A stretch of 64,000 bases of DNA, from NCBI RefSeq assembly GCF_000808535.1, contig NZ_JWLV01000020.1, forward strand, positions 1-64,000, read 5' to 3'. This document shows, piece by piece, positions 30,719 to 40,352 of the stretch (its first letter is position 1; each line of letters starts with the position of its first letter). A model generated the notes under the pieces. The model worked only from the letters and a program-made list of their open reading frames with translations, searched no databases and had not been told where the DNA came from. A program made the position numbers and the translations under genes. This DNA is from Vibrio sinaloensis (GTDB lineage Bacteria; Pseudomonadota; Gammaproteobacteria; Enterobacterales; Vibrionaceae).

Positions 30719-31486
30719 GTGAAAAAAGTAATCTTACTCACTTTGTTACTGGTTGTGATTTTTGTCACCAGTGCGGTTGTACACCTTCCAGCGCAGTTGG
30801 TTGTGAAATACGCACCACTCCCGAGCGCTTTGCAGTTAAATGGCGTTGAAGGAACGCTATGGAATGGCCGCGCGCAGAGCGTGAGCTGGCAACGAGATAA
30901 CTTTGGTCAAGTTCAGTGGCAGTTCCAACCAAGCAAGTTATTCTCAGGGAAAGCGGAAGCACAAATCCGTTTTGGTCGTGGCAGCGATATGCAGCTGACG
31001 GGTAGAGGTGTTGTTGGTTACCGTTTGTCGGGCGCCTATGCAGAGAACCTCATTGCCTCTTTGCCTGTTGAGCAGGTGCTAGCATTCGCACCTCGTTTGC
31101 CGATTCCGCTCGAGTTAACTGGGCAAGTTGAGCTTAGTGTGAAACACCTGACTTACGCAGCGCCGTATTGCCAAACAGCAGAAGGCAGTGTGGTGTGGAA
31201 CACGGACACAATTGGCACGCCAGTGGAAGATCTGCAAGTCGGCCCGATTGTGGCGAATTTCACCTGCAGTGATAGCACCGTTACCATCAAAGGGGACCAA
31301 CGCAGTTCTCAGGTTGAAAGTGCCGCCGAAGTGGTTGTTCAGCCAAATCACAATTACCAAAGCAGCGCTTGGTTTAAGCCGGGAGAAGAGTTCCCAGCGG
31401 CGTTTCGTGAGCAGTTAAGTTGGTTACCTACGCCCGACGGGCAGGGGAGATATCGCTTCAACTATAATGGACGCTTAAGACTCTAA
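30719..31486 (+). CDS. gspN: Type II secretion protein GspN (EpsN)
   Basis: A 255-residue protein with an N-terminal membrane anchor (~4-24) and a periplasmic beta-rich domain. GspN is an accessory member present in only some type II systems, Vibrio among them. It resembles AsmA-like lipid-handling proteins in general form. The start is a GTG at 30719, three bases after the gspM stop. It has two cysteines (near 145 and 182) that could form a disulfide. It is the last gene of the operon, followed by a strong terminator. Confidence 0.93.
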   Translation: MKKVILLTLLLVVIFVTSAVVHLPAQLVVKYAPLPSALQLNGVEGTLWNGRAQSVSWQRDNFGQVQWQFQPSKLFSGKAEAQIRFGRGSDMQLTGRGVVGYRLSGAYAENLIASLPVEQVLAFAPRLPIPLELTGQVELSVKHLTYAAPYCQTAEGSVVWNTDTIGTPVEDLQVGPIVANFTCSDSTVTIKGDQRSSQVESAAEVVVQPNHNYQSSAWFKPGEEFPAAFREQLSWLPTPDGQGRYRFNYNGRLRL

Positions 31487-31500
31487 ATCTCATCAACAAC

Positions 31501-31526
31501 AAAGGCCGCGTGAACAGCGGCCTTTT
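31501..31526. terminator. Terminator after the type II secretion operon
   Basis: AAAGGCCGC and GCGGCCTTT form a perfect 9-bp stem with a 7-base loop, then TTTC. It lies between convergent gspN and envZ and can serve the + strand; on the other strand the T run is shorter. Confidence 0.88.
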
Positions 31527-31580
31527 CTTATGCTCTCGAAAAGCGTATCAGGTCAGAGCGTGACATGAGCACCTGAAAAA

Positions 31581-32888
31581 CTATTTCATAACAGGAAAGC
31601 TGATTTGTACTTTTAACCCACCGCCGCTGCGGTTGTTTACAATGACGGAGCCGTTGTGCTGGCTAACGATGCGCTTCACTATCGCTAAACCTAAGCCCGT
31701 CCCTTCACTTCCGCGTGCCGTGTCGCCTCGTGTAAAGGGTTCAAACAGTTTACCGATCTGGCTTTGTTCAATACCGGGCCCGTTATCTTCTACGCAGACC
31801 CAAACCAGTTTGCTGTCGGCAGTAATACCTGTGCTCACCTTGACCCATCCGTTGCCATAACGCAGAGCGTTCACCACCAAGTTGCTTACCGCGCGCTTAA
31901 TAGCAATCGGGCTTCCGAGGGTTTCTTTCATCGGCTGGTAGAGCTGCGTTTCTATTTGCACTTCATAACCGCCTTCCGATGAGGCGACATCATCTGCAAT
32001 GTCGTTCAAATCGACCTCAATAAACGACTGTTTGTTTACAGGTTTAAGGTAGTCCATAAATTGACTGATGATTTCATTACATTCTTCGGTATCGCCAATG
32101 ATGCCCTCGGCCAGATAACTGTCTTCTGGCGACATCATTTCTGTTGCGAGGCGAATGCGAGTTAGCGGCGTTCGAAGGTCATGGCTGATCCCCGCCATCA
32201 GCAGTGCGCGATCTTCTTCGAGCGCTTGAATGCCTTTCGACATTTGGTTAAAGGCTCGAGTCACCGAACGAATTTCTGACGCGCCTTTTTCAGGAATCGG
32301 AGGGGGTATTTCTCCTCGGCCGACGCCTTTCGCTGCCCGTTCAAGCGCGATAAGAGGGCGATTTTGCAATCGGATAAACAGCCAGCCTCCGGCAATGATC
32401 AGCAATGCCATAATTAAGCTATTGCGAAACAGCGGCGTAAAGTCTTCCTCTTGCAGTTCTGATAAAGGAATGCGCAACAAGGAGCCGGGAAGGGAGTCTA
32501 TTTTCATCCACAAGACGTAGCTTTCCGAGCCCAGCATCATGCGTACATCGGTAGGAGAGCCAAGTTCGTTGCTCATCTCTTCACTCATGAGATCGATACT
32601 TACCGCGTGGTAATACTCATCGGCGATGGCGCTATCTTCCGCGTGAATGGTGACACCTAGTTGCTCTAATACTCGACGGCGTAGAGGTGCATCCAGCGCC
32701 AGTTCATCCTCAAGATTGGCAGAGTCATCAAGCATTAAGTTGATTTCGTGGCTGAGGATTTTATTGAACTGCTGCAAGCTCGGCATGAGGGCGTAGTTAA
32801 ACACCGCATAGTAGGAATAAATTTGGCTAGCGATCAGCAGTGTAAGGAAAATGACGATAGATTGAGTAAATGAGCTGCGAATACGCAT
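31581..32888 (-). CDS. envZ: Osmosensor histidine kinase EnvZ
   Basis: A 435-residue inner-membrane kinase controlling OmpR. Membrane segments lie at about 9-30 and 145-165 and flank a periplasmic domain; a HAMP linker follows. The H-box is [16 protein letters not shown] with His near 236. The N box is [13 protein letters not shown], then DNGPGI and [10 protein letters not shown] place the start at the ATG at 32888 (MRIRSSFTQ, with AAGG upstream). The in-frame ATG at 32930 lies inside a terminator-like hairpin and would add 14 residues with no family likeness. It is 68 bases after ompR, unlike the overlapping pair of E. coli. Confidence 0.95.
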   Translation of the reverse strand: MRIRSSFTQSIVIFLTLLIASQIYSYYAVFNYALMPSLQQFNKILSHEINLMLDDSANLEDELALDAPLRRRVLEQLGVTIHAEDSAIADEYYHAVSIDLMSEEMSNELGSPTDVRMMLGSESYVLWMKIDSLPGSLLRIPLSELQEEDFTPLFRNSLIMALLIIAGGWLFIRLQNRPLIALERAAKGVGRGEIPPPIPEKGASEIRSVTRAFNQMSKGIQALEEDRALLMAGISHDLRTPLTRIRLATEMMSPEDSYLAEGIIGDTEECNEIISQFMDYLKPVNKQSFIEVDLNDIADDVASSEGGYEVQIETQLYQPMKETLGSPIAIKRAVSNLVVNALRYGNGWVKVSTGITADSKLVWVCVEDNGPGIEQSQIGKLFEPFTRGDTARGSEGTGLGLAIVKRIVSQHNGSVIVNNRSGGGLKVQISFPVMK

Positions 32889-32910
32889 ATCAACAACCTT
32901 GCTAGTAGGA

Positions 32911-32943
32911 AAACAAAAAGTGCGAGACAATGTCTCGCACTTT
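32911..32943 (-). terminator. Intrinsic-terminator-like hairpin between ompR and envZ
   Basis: On the minus strand AAAGTGCGAGAC and GTCTCGCACTTT form a perfect 12-bp stem with a 3-base loop, followed by TTTTTGTTTT. It starts 13 bases past the ompR stop and lies before the envZ start. It should end most ompR transcripts and let only some continue into envZ. Confidence 0.85.
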
Positions 32944-32956
32944 AGCAGAATTCAAA

Positions 32957-33676
32957 TTAGGCTTCTTTGCCATCGGGGACAAAAACGTAACCTAGCCCCC
33001 AAACGGTTTGAATATAACGCGGCTTGCTTGGGTCGACCTCAAGCATACGACGTAGGCGCGAGATTTGGACGTCGATGGAGCGCTCCATCGCAGAGTATTC
33101 TCGGCCGCGCGCCATGTTCATCAATTTATCTCGAGACATTGGCTCACGCGCATTGGTGACCAGTGCTTTGAGTACTGCAAACTCACCGGAAGTCAGTGGC
33201 ATCGCTTCTTCTCCGCGGAACATTTCACGTGTCCCTAGGTTTAAACGAAAATCGCCAAACTCGACCACCGACTCTTCACTGCTTGGTGCGCCTGGCAGCT
33301 CTGTCGTTTGGCGACGCAAAACCGCTTTAATGCGCGCCAGCAACTCGCGAGGGTTAAATGGTTTTGGCAGGTAATCATCGGCACCCACTTCAAGACCGAC
33401 GATACGATCCACTTCGTCCCCTTTGGCTGTAAGCATCAGGATTGGCAGCATGTTATTTGCATTGCGCAGGCGGCGACAAATCGATAAGCCATCTTCACCC
33501 GGAAGCATCAAATCGAGCACCATAAGGTGAAAGTTTTCACGGGTCAGTAGTCGGTCCATCTGCTCGCTATTGGCAACGCTGCGTACCTGGAATCCCTGCT
33601 CAGACAAGTAACGCTCTAGCAGTGCACGCAGGCGTGCATCGTCATCAACGACTAAAATCTTGTAATTTTCTTGCAT
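32957..33676 (-). CDS. ompR: Osmoregulatory response regulator OmpR
   Basis: A 239-residue regulator with an N-terminal receiver (acidic DDD at 11-13 and phospho-acceptor Asp55 in VLDLMLPG). The C-terminal winged helix is of the OmpR/PhoB type (RSIDVQISRLRRMLE). The start ATG at 33676 has AGGTGG upstream. The gene is divergent from greB, with 171 bases between. Gene order envZ-ompR / greB-tex matches E. coli, supporting orthology. Target porin genes are not in this window. Confidence 0.98.
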   Translation of the reverse strand: MQENYKILVVDDDARLRALLERYLSEQGFQVRSVANSEQMDRLLTRENFHLMVLDLMLPGEDGLSICRRLRNANNMLPILMLTAKGDEVDRIVGLEVGADDYLPKPFNPRELLARIKAVLRRQTTELPGAPSSEESVVEFGDFRLNLGTREMFRGEEAMPLTSGEFAVLKALVTNAREPMSRDKLMNMARGREYSAMERSIDVQISRLRRMLEVDPSKPRYIQTVWGLGYVFVPDGKEA

Positions 33677-33847
33677 GTAGTGATTCCACCTATCAAATAC
33701 GCTTAGCGCTCAGGACCGGGCTCAGTTGCCCTTTTTTAACCGTCAAAATGTAACACTGTTCTGACTAAAGTGGCGCAAAGAATTGTTAACGTTTATTTCC
33801 TTTTTAGCTAATGTATACGTCATATTCAATTCAATATCGTCAGAAAC

Positions 33848-34330
33848 ATGAAAACAAACCTAATTACGCGTGAAGGCTTTGATCGACTTAAGAAAGAACT
33901 CGATTTTCTGTGGAAAGAAGAACGCCCAGAGGTGACGAAGAAAGTGACGTGGGCCGCCAGCCTAGGCGATCGCAGTGAGAACGCAGATTACCAGTACAAC
34001 AAGAAGCGTCTGCGTGAAATCGACCGTCGTGTTCGATATTTACGTAAGCGTTTGGAACAAGTCAAAGTGGTGGATTATTCGCCTCAGCAAGAAGGCAAAG
34101 TCTTCTTTGGCGCTTGGGTGGAGATTGAAAACGAAGATGGCGATGTAAAGTCGTTTCGAATCGTTGGCCCTGATGAAATCTATGGCGATGCGAAAGGCTA
34201 TATTTCTATCGACTCGCCAATGGCGCGTGCGTTGCTTAAAAAAGAAGTAGACGACGAGTTTAGCGTTAAAACGCCAGACGGCTTCAAAGATTGGTTTGTC
34301 AATCGTATCGACTACAAGGCGTCACTTTAG
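33848..34330 (+). CDS. greB: Transcription elongation factor GreB
   Basis: A 160-residue factor that enters the secondary channel of RNA polymerase and provokes cleavage of backtracked RNA. An N-terminal coiled coil spans residues ~8-75, with the acidic tip in GDRSENADYQYNKKR near 40. The C-terminal FKBP-like domain follows. The basic first half (KKRLREIDRRVRYLRKRL) distinguishes GreB from GreA. The ribosome site before the ATG is weak. Confidence 0.97.
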   Translation: MKTNLITREGFDRLKKELDFLWKEERPEVTKKVTWAASLGDRSENADYQYNKKRLREIDRRVRYLRKRLEQVKVVDYSPQQEGKVFFGAWVEIENEDGDVKSFRIVGPDEIYGDAKGYISIDSPMARALLKKEVDDEFSVKTPDGFKDWFVNRIDYKASL

Positions 34331-34385
34331 ATTTTGCCTGCCTGCCCCCATATAGACCCGAAACATAAAGAAAGAGATTCAACGG

Positions 34386-36716
34386 ATGAGCCAAGCTATC
34401 TGTCATATGATTGCTCAAGAACTGAATGTTCGTACTGAGCAAGTTACTGCTGCTGTTAACTTGATTGATGATGGCAACACAGTCCCATTTATTGCTCGTT
34501 ACCGTAAAGAGGTGACGGGTGGGTTGGATGATACCCAACTGCGTAATCTAGATAGCCGTTTATCTTACCTGCGTGAACTGGATGACCGTCGTCAGACGAT
34601 TCTCAAGTCGATTCAAGAACAGGGTAAATTGAGTGCGGAACTTGAAGCGGAAATCAATCAAGCGGACAGCAAAACTCGCCTTGAAGATTTATACCTGCCT
34701 TACAAGCCTAAACGCCGTACTAAAGGCCAAATCGCGATTGAAGCGGGTCTAGAGCCTTTGGCGGATAAGCTATGGAATGAACCGCAAACCGACCCAGATA
34801 GTGAAGCTGAGCGCTACATCTCTGCTGACAAAGGCGTGGCAGATGCCAAAGCGGCGCTCGACGGTGCCCGCGCGATCATCATGGAGCGTATTGCAGAAGA
34901 CGCCAACCTGCTAGAAAAAATTCGCCATCACCTTAATCGCAATGCTGAGCTGGTGGCTCGTGTGGTTGAAGGCAAGGAGCGTGAAGGCGAGAAGTTTAAA
35001 GACTATTTTGAGCACAACGAAGCCTTGAGCAAAGTCCCTTCGCACCGCGCTTTAGCCATGCTACGCGGCCGTAACGAAGGCTTCCTTACTTTGTCGATGA
35101 ATGCGGATCCTGAGCAAGAAGAGGGCGTTCGCCAATCGTACTGCGAAACCATCATCGCGGATCATTACGGCATTTCATTGAGTAGTGCGCCGGCGGATGG
35201 CTGGCGTAAACAGGTCATTAGTTGGGCATGGCGCATCAAGGTTTCAATGCATATGGAAACCGAGTTGATGGGCGCTATGAAAGAGCGCGCTGAAATTGAA
35301 GCGATTGAAGTGTTTGCTACCAACTTAAAAGACTTGTTGATGGCAGCGCCTGCTGGCCCGCGTGCAACTCTGGGTCTTGACCCTGGTTTGCGTACTGGGT
35401 CGAAGATTGCGGTGGTGGACTCGACAGGTAAAGTTCTTGCCACTGAAACCATCTACCCACATCCACCGCAAAATCAGTATGACAAATCTGCCCAAGTGGT
35501 CGCCGCTATGGTTAAGCAATTTAATGTTGATCTGATTGCGATTGGTAATGGTACCGCTTCGCGTGAAACAGACAGTTTTGTGGCTGATCTTATTAAGCGC
35601 AATAATCTCAAAGTGCAGAAGATCATGGTCAGCGAAGCGGGCGCATCGGTTTACTCTGCGTCTGAGCTTGCTGCGAAAGAGTTCCCAAATCTAGACGTGT
35701 CATTGCGCGGCGCAGTATCGATTGCTCGTCGTCTCCAAGACCCTCTAGCAGAGCTGGTTAAAATTGACCCGAAATCAATCGGTGTCGGCCAATACCAACA
35801 TGATGTTAGCCAATCAATGCTGGCAAAACGTCTTGATGCGGTGGTTGAAGATTGTGTAAACGCGGTGGGTGTGGATGTGAACACCGCCTCTCCAGCACTA
35901 CTGACTCGCGTGGCGGGGCTCTCTAGCACTATCGCGCAAAACATCGTGGATTACCGCGATGAGCATGGCCGTTTTGAAGCACGCACCACATTGAAGAAGG
36001 TCGCTCGTCTTGGGCCTAAAGCGTTTGAGCAGTGTGCGGGCTTCTTAAGAATTATGGATGGCAAAAATCCGCTTGATGCCTCTTCGGTTCACCCAGAAGC
36101 GTACCCTGTGGTGAAAGCGATCGCAGAGAAAAACAGTAAAGATGTGAAATCTCTGATTGGCGATACTCAATTCTTACGCGGTTTACATGCGGTTGATTAC
36201 ACAGATGATAGCTTTGGTTTACCAACGGTAACGGACATCATCAAAGAGCTCGACAAGCCAGGTCGAGATCCGCGTCCTGAGTTTAAAACTGCGACCTTTG
36301 CTGAAGGGGTGAACTCTATATCCGATTTGGAGCCGGGGATGGTGCTGGAAGGGGTGGTGTCCAATGTGGCGAATTTCGGTGCATTCGTGGATATTGGCGT
36401 CCATCAAGATGGCTTAGTGCATATTTCGGCACTGACCGACAAGTACGTTGCTGACCCTCGTGAAGTGGTTAAAGCGGGCGACATTGTTAAAGTGAAAGTG
36501 ATGGAAGTGGACGTGCAGCGTAAGCGCATTGGTCTTTCGATGCGTTTAACGGATGAGCCGGGGCAAGACAATCGAGCGCAACGTTCATCGGCGCCTCGTG
36601 GTCAGCAGCGCCAAACGCACAACAAGTCTGGCGGTCAACGTCGCCGTGATGAGTCAAGTGGCAACAGCGCAATGGGGGGCGCATTTGCAGCGGCCTTTGC
36701 TAAGGCGAAGCGCTAA
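34386..36716 (+). CDS. tex: Tex family RNA-binding transcription accessory protein
   Basis: A 776-residue cytoplasmic protein (E. coli YhgF). It has a Tex-like N-terminal helical domain, a YqgF/RNase H-like domain near 325-455 ([17 protein letters not shown]) and helix-hairpin-helix repeats near 490-565 ([20 protein letters not shown]). An S1 domain spans about 650-720 ([22 protein letters not shown]). The tail is basic and Gly/Arg-rich, fitting RNA contact. It follows greB by 55 bases and is probably co-transcribed. It is linked in other bacteria to transcription fidelity and toxin gene expression; the exact role is unsettled. Confidence 0.96.
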   Translation: MSQAICHMIAQELNVRTEQVTAAVNLIDDGNTVPFIARYRKEVTGGLDDTQLRNLDSRLSYLRELDDRRQTILKSIQEQGKLSAELEAEINQADSKTRLEDLYLPYKPKRRTKGQIAIEAGLEPLADKLWNEPQTDPDSEAERYISADKGVADAKAALDGARAIIMERIAEDANLLEKIRHHLNRNAELVARVVEGKEREGEKFKDYFEHNEALSKVPSHRALAMLRGRNEGFLTLSMNADPEQEEGVRQSYCETIIADHYGISLSSAPADGWRKQVISWAWRIKVSMHMETELMGAMKERAEIEAIEVFATNLKDLLMAAPAGPRATLGLDPGLRTGSKIAVVDSTGKVLATETIYPHPPQNQYDKSAQVVAAMVKQFNVDLIAIGNGTASRETDSFVADLIKRNNLKVQKIMVSEAGASVYSASELAAKEFPNLDVSLRGAVSIARRLQDPLAELVKIDPKSIGVGQYQHDVSQSMLAKRLDAVVEDCVNAVGVDVNTASPALLTRVAGLSSTIAQNIVDYRDEHGRFEARTTLKKVARLGPKAFEQCAGFLRIMDGKNPLDASSVHPEAYPVVKAIAEKNSKDVKSLIGDTQFLRGLHAVDYTDDSFGLPTVTDIIKELDKPGRDPRPEFKTATFAEGVNSISDLEPGMVLEGVVSNVANFGAFVDIGVHQDGLVHISALTDKYVADPREVVKAGDIVKVKVMEVDVQRKRIGLSMRLTDEPGQDNRAQRSSAPRGQQRQTHNKSGGQRRRDESSGNSAMGGAFAAAFAKAKR

Positions 36717-36738
36717 CCGATAAGCTCAGATTTAAAAA

Positions 36739-36773
36739 CAAATCCCCGTCCTTTCAGGAGCGGGGATTTTTTT
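36739..36773 (+). terminator. tex terminator
   Basis: AAATCCCCG and CGGGGATTT form the outer stem, with an inner TCCT/AGGA helix, followed by TTTTTTT. It lies 23 bases past the tex stop. Confidence 0.92.
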
Positions 36774-36798
36774 CGGTATTTCCTAACTGATGTAGGTA

Positions 36799-37269
36799 CT
36801 ACAACACCGCTATGACATCAGAAGGCGTATTGGGAGCAACGGCGTGACCATAGTGAAACTTAATCACGGTTCGTCGTTTTTCCATTTTGCCCTCTGTTAT
36901 CGCCGCATCGATGATGCGTTTGGGTAACCGAAAGCGCATTGCGTAGCCTTTGCCTTGAGTTTCACTGTAGCTATTCAGGGCAAGCAGTTGAAAGATTCGC
37001 TCGAGTGTATCTTGCGGGGCTTCCTGAATCGCAACACCCACCTCATCTTGCTCTCCCGCATCGTAGCCTGGATGCTCCGCAGGATCCCAAGAAGATTGTT
37101 TGCGCCGCTTATCGTCTGCTTTGACTTGTCGCTCTGCATTACTTTTAGCCAATGCAATCGTCGCTGGGACAGGTTCGCGCACTTTATTGTCGCGTGCTGT
37201 CTGCTCCGTTTGAACATTCACCGATGGGGCGATTAGCGGCACACTTACGTTAGTAGGTGATACGAGCAT
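36799..37269 (-). CDS. Conserved hypothetical protein, function unknown
   Basis: A 156-residue soluble protein that I do not recognise as any characterised family. A strong ribosome site (GAGGAGGT) precedes the ATG at 37269, and the frame is intact, so it is very likely a real gene. The N-terminal half is polar and looks disordered (Asn, Gln, Arg, Lys and Asp rich, residues ~15-80). The C-terminal half (~85-156) looks folded, with YAMRFRLPKRIIDAA and KRRTVIKFHYG near the end. There is no signal peptide or membrane segment. It stands alone between the convergent tex gene and bioH upstream on the same strand (117-base gap). I recall similar vibrio proteins carrying a doubtful Lon protease label; no protease motif is visible here. 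Confidence 0.7.
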   Translation of the reverse strand: MLVSPTNVSVPLIAPSVNVQTEQTARDNKVREPVPATIALAKSNAERQVKADDKRRKQSSWDPAEHPGYDAGEQDEVGVAIQEAPQDTLERIFQLLALNSYSETQGKGYAMRFRLPKRIIDAAITEGKMEKRRTVIKFHYGHAVAPNTPSDVIAVL

Positions 37270-37386
37270 CGCTTTACCTCCTCACGCCCAGCCCGTACTG
37301 ATAACGCGTTGTGGCGCTATTTTCTTGGCTTGCTTATTTATCGACCAATGGAGTCAAAAATTTAGCGTATCGAGTGTAATAAATTG

Positions 37387-38184
37387 TTATTTCTCACTGA
37401 TGAAGCGACTAACTTGCTGACAAAACTCATGAAGTTCTGTCATGAAGGGGGCGTGAGATGACGCGCCAAACATATAACTCTCACTCAGAGGCATGATTTT
37501 ATCGACATCGCTCGCCACTTTAGCAGGTACCAGGCCATCCAATCGTCCGTACAGACGTAAGGTCGGGATTTCGATACTAGAGAGCAGATCGCGATAATCG
37601 ATGTCTGCCAGCAAGTTTAAGCCCGCGAGCAATGACTTAGGGTTGGGCGTTGGTCGTGATAATACCGCTTTTTTTAGGGCTTTCACGTCCTGACGTGCTG
37701 AGGGGCTCCCCATCGCTTGAAGTGCCATAAACCGCTCAATCGTCAGTTGAAAATCTTCGACCAATTGCTCTGTGAATGCTGACAATACGTTGGGTTGAAT
37801 GCCTCGCCACGGACGTTCTGCGGCAAATTTTGGAGAGCTAGCAACGGTAATCAGCTTGGTAACTCGCTCTGGGTGATGCGCGGTGATGTGTGTTGCGAGC
37901 AAACCACCCAGTGACCAGCCCAACCAAACGGCTTGCTGCGGGGCGTCGGTAAGGACCAGTTCAGCCATCTGTTCAATGGAATCAAAATGGTGCTGGTGGC
38001 TATGACCAAAACCAGGCAGGTCGACGACATGGACGCGATAGCACTGGCTGAGCTCTTCCACGGCCTGATGCCAAACTGCGCCGTTCATCCCCCAACCGTG
38101 GAGTAACACCAAATCTTGGCCTTCGCCAGAACTTTGCCAATGCAGAGACGTTGTTGTGCTCTCAGTCTGTACCACTTTTCTCAT
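37387..38184 (-). CDS. bioH: Pimeloyl-ACP methyl ester carboxylesterase BioH
   Basis: A 265-residue alpha/beta hydrolase that frees pimeloyl-ACP from its methyl ester, closing the early part of biotin synthesis. HGWGMNGAVW forms the oxyanion region. The nucleophile elbow is GWSLGG (Ser near 95). The acid is Asp in YGRLDGLVP and His is in GASSHAPFM near 243. The ATG at 38184 has its AAGG almost touching it. An in-frame GTG at 38175 has AGGA at good spacing and may be the real start. It is divergent from comF. Confidence 0.93.
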   Translation of the reverse strand: MRKVVQTESTTTSLHWQSSGEGQDLVLLHGWGMNGAVWHQAVEELSQCYRVHVVDLPGFGHSHQHHFDSIEQMAELVLTDAPQQAVWLGWSLGGLLATHITAHHPERVTKLITVASSPKFAAERPWRGIQPNVLSAFTEQLVEDFQLTIERFMALQAMGSPSARQDVKALKKAVLSRPTPNPKSLLAGLNLLADIDYRDLLSSIEIPTLRLYGRLDGLVPAKVASDVDKIMPLSESYMFGASSHAPFMTELHEFCQQVSRFISEK

Positions 38185-38250
38185 CCTTTTGCTGTGCTCA
38201 ATCGGGCCACAATAGCACGACGTATTGCCGACAAATCGTGCAGAAAGGCT

Positions 38251-38961
38251 ATGTTATCGCATTGGAGAAAGAAGTACATAACAGACCTGTTGCCTGTGCA
38301 ATGTGAGGTGTGTGGCCTCAGGGTTGTCGGTGAGCAAAAGCTCTCTTGGTTGTGCGAGCATTGTTTGGCGTACTTTGCGCCTCAACCTCGGTGTCAGCGG
38401 TGCGGGTTGCCAACGGTGTCTGACGTTCTTGAGTGTGGTCGCTGTTTAACATCACCGCCACTTTGGTCAAAACTGTACTGCGTGGGTGACTATCAAGCGC
38501 CCTTGTCTCGCTATGTTCATCAACTTAAATACGAGCGTCAGTTTTGGGTGGCGGAAAAACTAGCAGAACTGTTCGTTCCAACAGTGAGTGACCCTGCACC
38601 TCTTATTACGTCGGTGCCCTTACATTGGCGACGTCATGGTCATCGTGGTTTCAATCAAAGTGAGTTATTGGCGATGGCGATTGCTCGTCAACTGAAGGTG
38701 TTGTATTCCCCTCTCTTTAAGCGAGTCCGCGCGACATCCCCTCAGCAGGGGAAAAATCGTCAGCAGCGTATGGCGAACTTGCATCAAGTTTTTACACTCA
38801 AAGGTGGGGGGGCAGCAAAACGTGTTGCGATTGTTGATGATGTTCTCACCACAGGCAGTACGGTGCATCATTTATGCAAATTACTGCTTGATGCGGGCGT
38901 CGAAAGCGTTGATATTTACACGATATGCCGTACTCCTGAACCAGCAGATAAGAGCGACTAG
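38251..38961 (+). CDS. comF: ComF family phosphoribosyltransferase-like competence protein
   Basis: A 236-residue protein with an N-terminal zinc ribbon (CEVC near 17, CEHC near 34, CQRC and CGRC after) and a C-terminal type I phosphoribosyltransferase fold. The PRPP-binding loop is VAIVDDVLTTGSTV near 195. ComF proteins are needed for natural transformation in several bacteria, acting with ComFA or PriA-like helicases at the cytoplasmic side. The ATG at 38251 has AAAGG ahead. An upstream in-frame ATG at 38116 would run deep into bioH. The gene reads away from bioH. Confidence 0.93.
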   Translation: MLSHWRKKYITDLLPVQCEVCGLRVVGEQKLSWLCEHCLAYFAPQPRCQRCGLPTVSDVLECGRCLTSPPLWSKLYCVGDYQAPLSRYVHQLKYERQFWVAEKLAELFVPTVSDPAPLITSVPLHWRRHGHRGFNQSELLAMAIARQLKVLYSPLFKRVRATSPQQGKNRQQRMANLHQVFTLKGGGAAKRVAIVDDVLTTGSTVHHLCKLLLDAGVESVDIYTICRTPEPADKSD

Positions 38962-39050
38962 ACGAGTTTTCGTCGTCAAGGGCTAGATCTTGGCAAAATC
39001 AGGAGTAGAATGGTGACCAAATATCCTACAAATTTACTCAGGTATTCGTC

Positions 39051-39638
39051 GTGTCAAATCCTATTACAATTACAGAAAATGCACAGTCGCATTTTGCTAA
39101 TCTTCTGAGCCAACAGCCAGAAGGTACTAACATTCGTGTATTCGTTGTGAACCCAGGAACTCAAAACGCAGAGTGTGGCGTTTCTTACTGCCCACCGGAA
39201 GCGGTTGAGTCAACGGATACTGAGCTGACATACGAGCACTTTTCTGCGTTCGTTGATGAACTTAGCCTGCCGTTTCTTGAAGACGCTGAAATCGACTTTG
39301 TGACAGACAAAATGGGCTCTCAGCTGACGTTGAAAGCACCGAATGCCAAGATGCGTAAAGTGTCTGACGACGCACCTTTGGTAGAGCGCGTTGAGTATGT
39401 GATTCAAACTCAAGTGAACCCTCAGCTTGCAGGTCACGGTGGCCACGTTAACTTGGTGGAAATCACTGAAGAAGGCATTGCTATCGTCGCGTTTGGTGGT
39501 GGTTGTAACGGCTGTTCAATGGTTGATGTGACACTAAAAGAAGGCATCGAAAAAGAGCTCCTTCAACAGTTTGAAGGTGAGCTAACGGCTGTCCGTGATG
39601 CAACAGAGCACGATCGTGGTGAGCACTCTTACTACTAA
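39051..39638 (+). CDS. nfuA: Fe-S cluster carrier protein NfuA
   Basis: A 195-residue iron-sulfur delivery protein. The N-terminal domain (~1-95) is a degenerate A-type carrier, and the C-terminal Nfu domain has the cluster motif CNGC ([11 protein letters not shown] near 150). It binds a 4Fe-4S cluster at a dimer interface and protects enzymes such as aconitase under stress. The start is a GTG at 39051. It follows comF by 89 bases, the same neighbourhood as in E. coli and V. cholerae, and is followed by a terminator. Confidence 0.97.
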   Translation: MSNPITITENAQSHFANLLSQQPEGTNIRVFVVNPGTQNAECGVSYCPPEAVESTDTELTYEHFSAFVDELSLPFLEDAEIDFVTDKMGSQLTLKAPNAKMRKVSDDAPLVERVEYVIQTQVNPQLAGHGGHVNLVEITEEGIAIVAFGGGCNGCSMVDVTLKEGIEKELLQQFEGELTAVRDATEHDRGEHSYY

Positions 39639-39682
39639 TATCGTGTGGTGCATGAGCGTTCATGTTTAACCATATGCAATAC

Positions 39683-39714
39683 AAAGGGTTGACGGAAAAG
39701 TCAGCCCTTTTTTT
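39683..39714 (+). terminator. nfuA terminator
   Basis: AAAGGGTTGAC and GTCAGCCCTTT form an 11-bp stem with one T-G pair around a 6-base loop, followed by TTTTT. It lies 45 bases past the nfuA stop. Confidence 0.9.
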
Positions 39715-39777
39715 GATTTCAAACGAGAGCAATTTCTCATATATTAATAGCTTCATCTTATGCTAAGGAGCGCGTTC

Positions 39778-40326
39778 ATGGCGAAACGGAACCCACCAGA
39801 AATTCTGGCTAAACAAGCCGTTGCACAATCACGATTGTTTACCATTGAGGCGATGGATTTGCGTTTTAGTAACGGTGAAGAACGCACTTATGAGCGTATG
39901 AAGCCCAGTGGTCGCAATGCCGTCATGATGGTGCCTGTGACAGAGCAGGGTGATTTACTCTTGGTGCGAGAGTATGCTGCGGGAACCGAGCGTTACGAGT
40001 TGGGGTTCCCTAAAGGTCTGATTGACCCAGGAGAAACGCCGTTTGACGCGGCTGATCGAGAGCTTAAAGAAGAGATCGGTTTTGGCGCACGTAAGCTGAC
40101 GCCACTGAAAGATGTGGTCTTAGCACCGTCTTATTTCTCCAGCAAAATGACCCTGTTTATTGCAGAGGATCTATACTCAGAACAGTTAGAGGGTGATGAG
40201 CCAGAGCCGCTAGAGATCATTCGTTGGCCTCTTGCGCAAGCCGAAGAGCTCCTCACTCATCTCGATTTTTGCGAAGCGCGCAGTATTACCGCGTTGCTAC
40301 TCGCTCTGCGTACCTTAAAACCATAA
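39778..40326 (+). CDS. nudE: ADP compounds hydrolase NudE
   Basis: A 182-residue Nudix hydrolase cleaving ADP-ribose, diadenosine triphosphate and NADH. The Nudix box is complete: G-x5-E in GLIDPGETPFD, then RELKEEIGF (near 85-107). The ATG at 39778 has AAGGAG upstream and gives the family N-terminus; an in-frame ATG at 39760 is less suitable. It precedes cysQ by 26 bases and is likely co-transcribed. Both act on nucleotide by-products. Confidence 0.94.
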   Translation: MAKRNPPEILAKQAVAQSRLFTIEAMDLRFSNGEERTYERMKPSGRNAVMMVPVTEQGDLLLVREYAAGTERYELGFPKGLIDPGETPFDAADRELKEEIGFGARKLTPLKDVVLAPSYFSSKMTLFIAEDLYSEQLEGDEPEPLEIIRWPLAQAEELLTHLDFCEARSITALLLALRTLKP

Positions 40327-40352
40327 ATAAAGCAGAGTGATAAGGATGGATT

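Noticed and set aside
32889..32930. Longer EnvZ N-terminus starting at 32930
   Set aside because: The added 14 codons are the terminator hairpin read as protein. The ATG at 32888 gives the expected start before the first membrane segment.
38116..38250. Longer ComF start inside bioH
   Set aside because: It would overlap the divergent bioH by 69 bases. A normal start with AAAGG is present at 38251.
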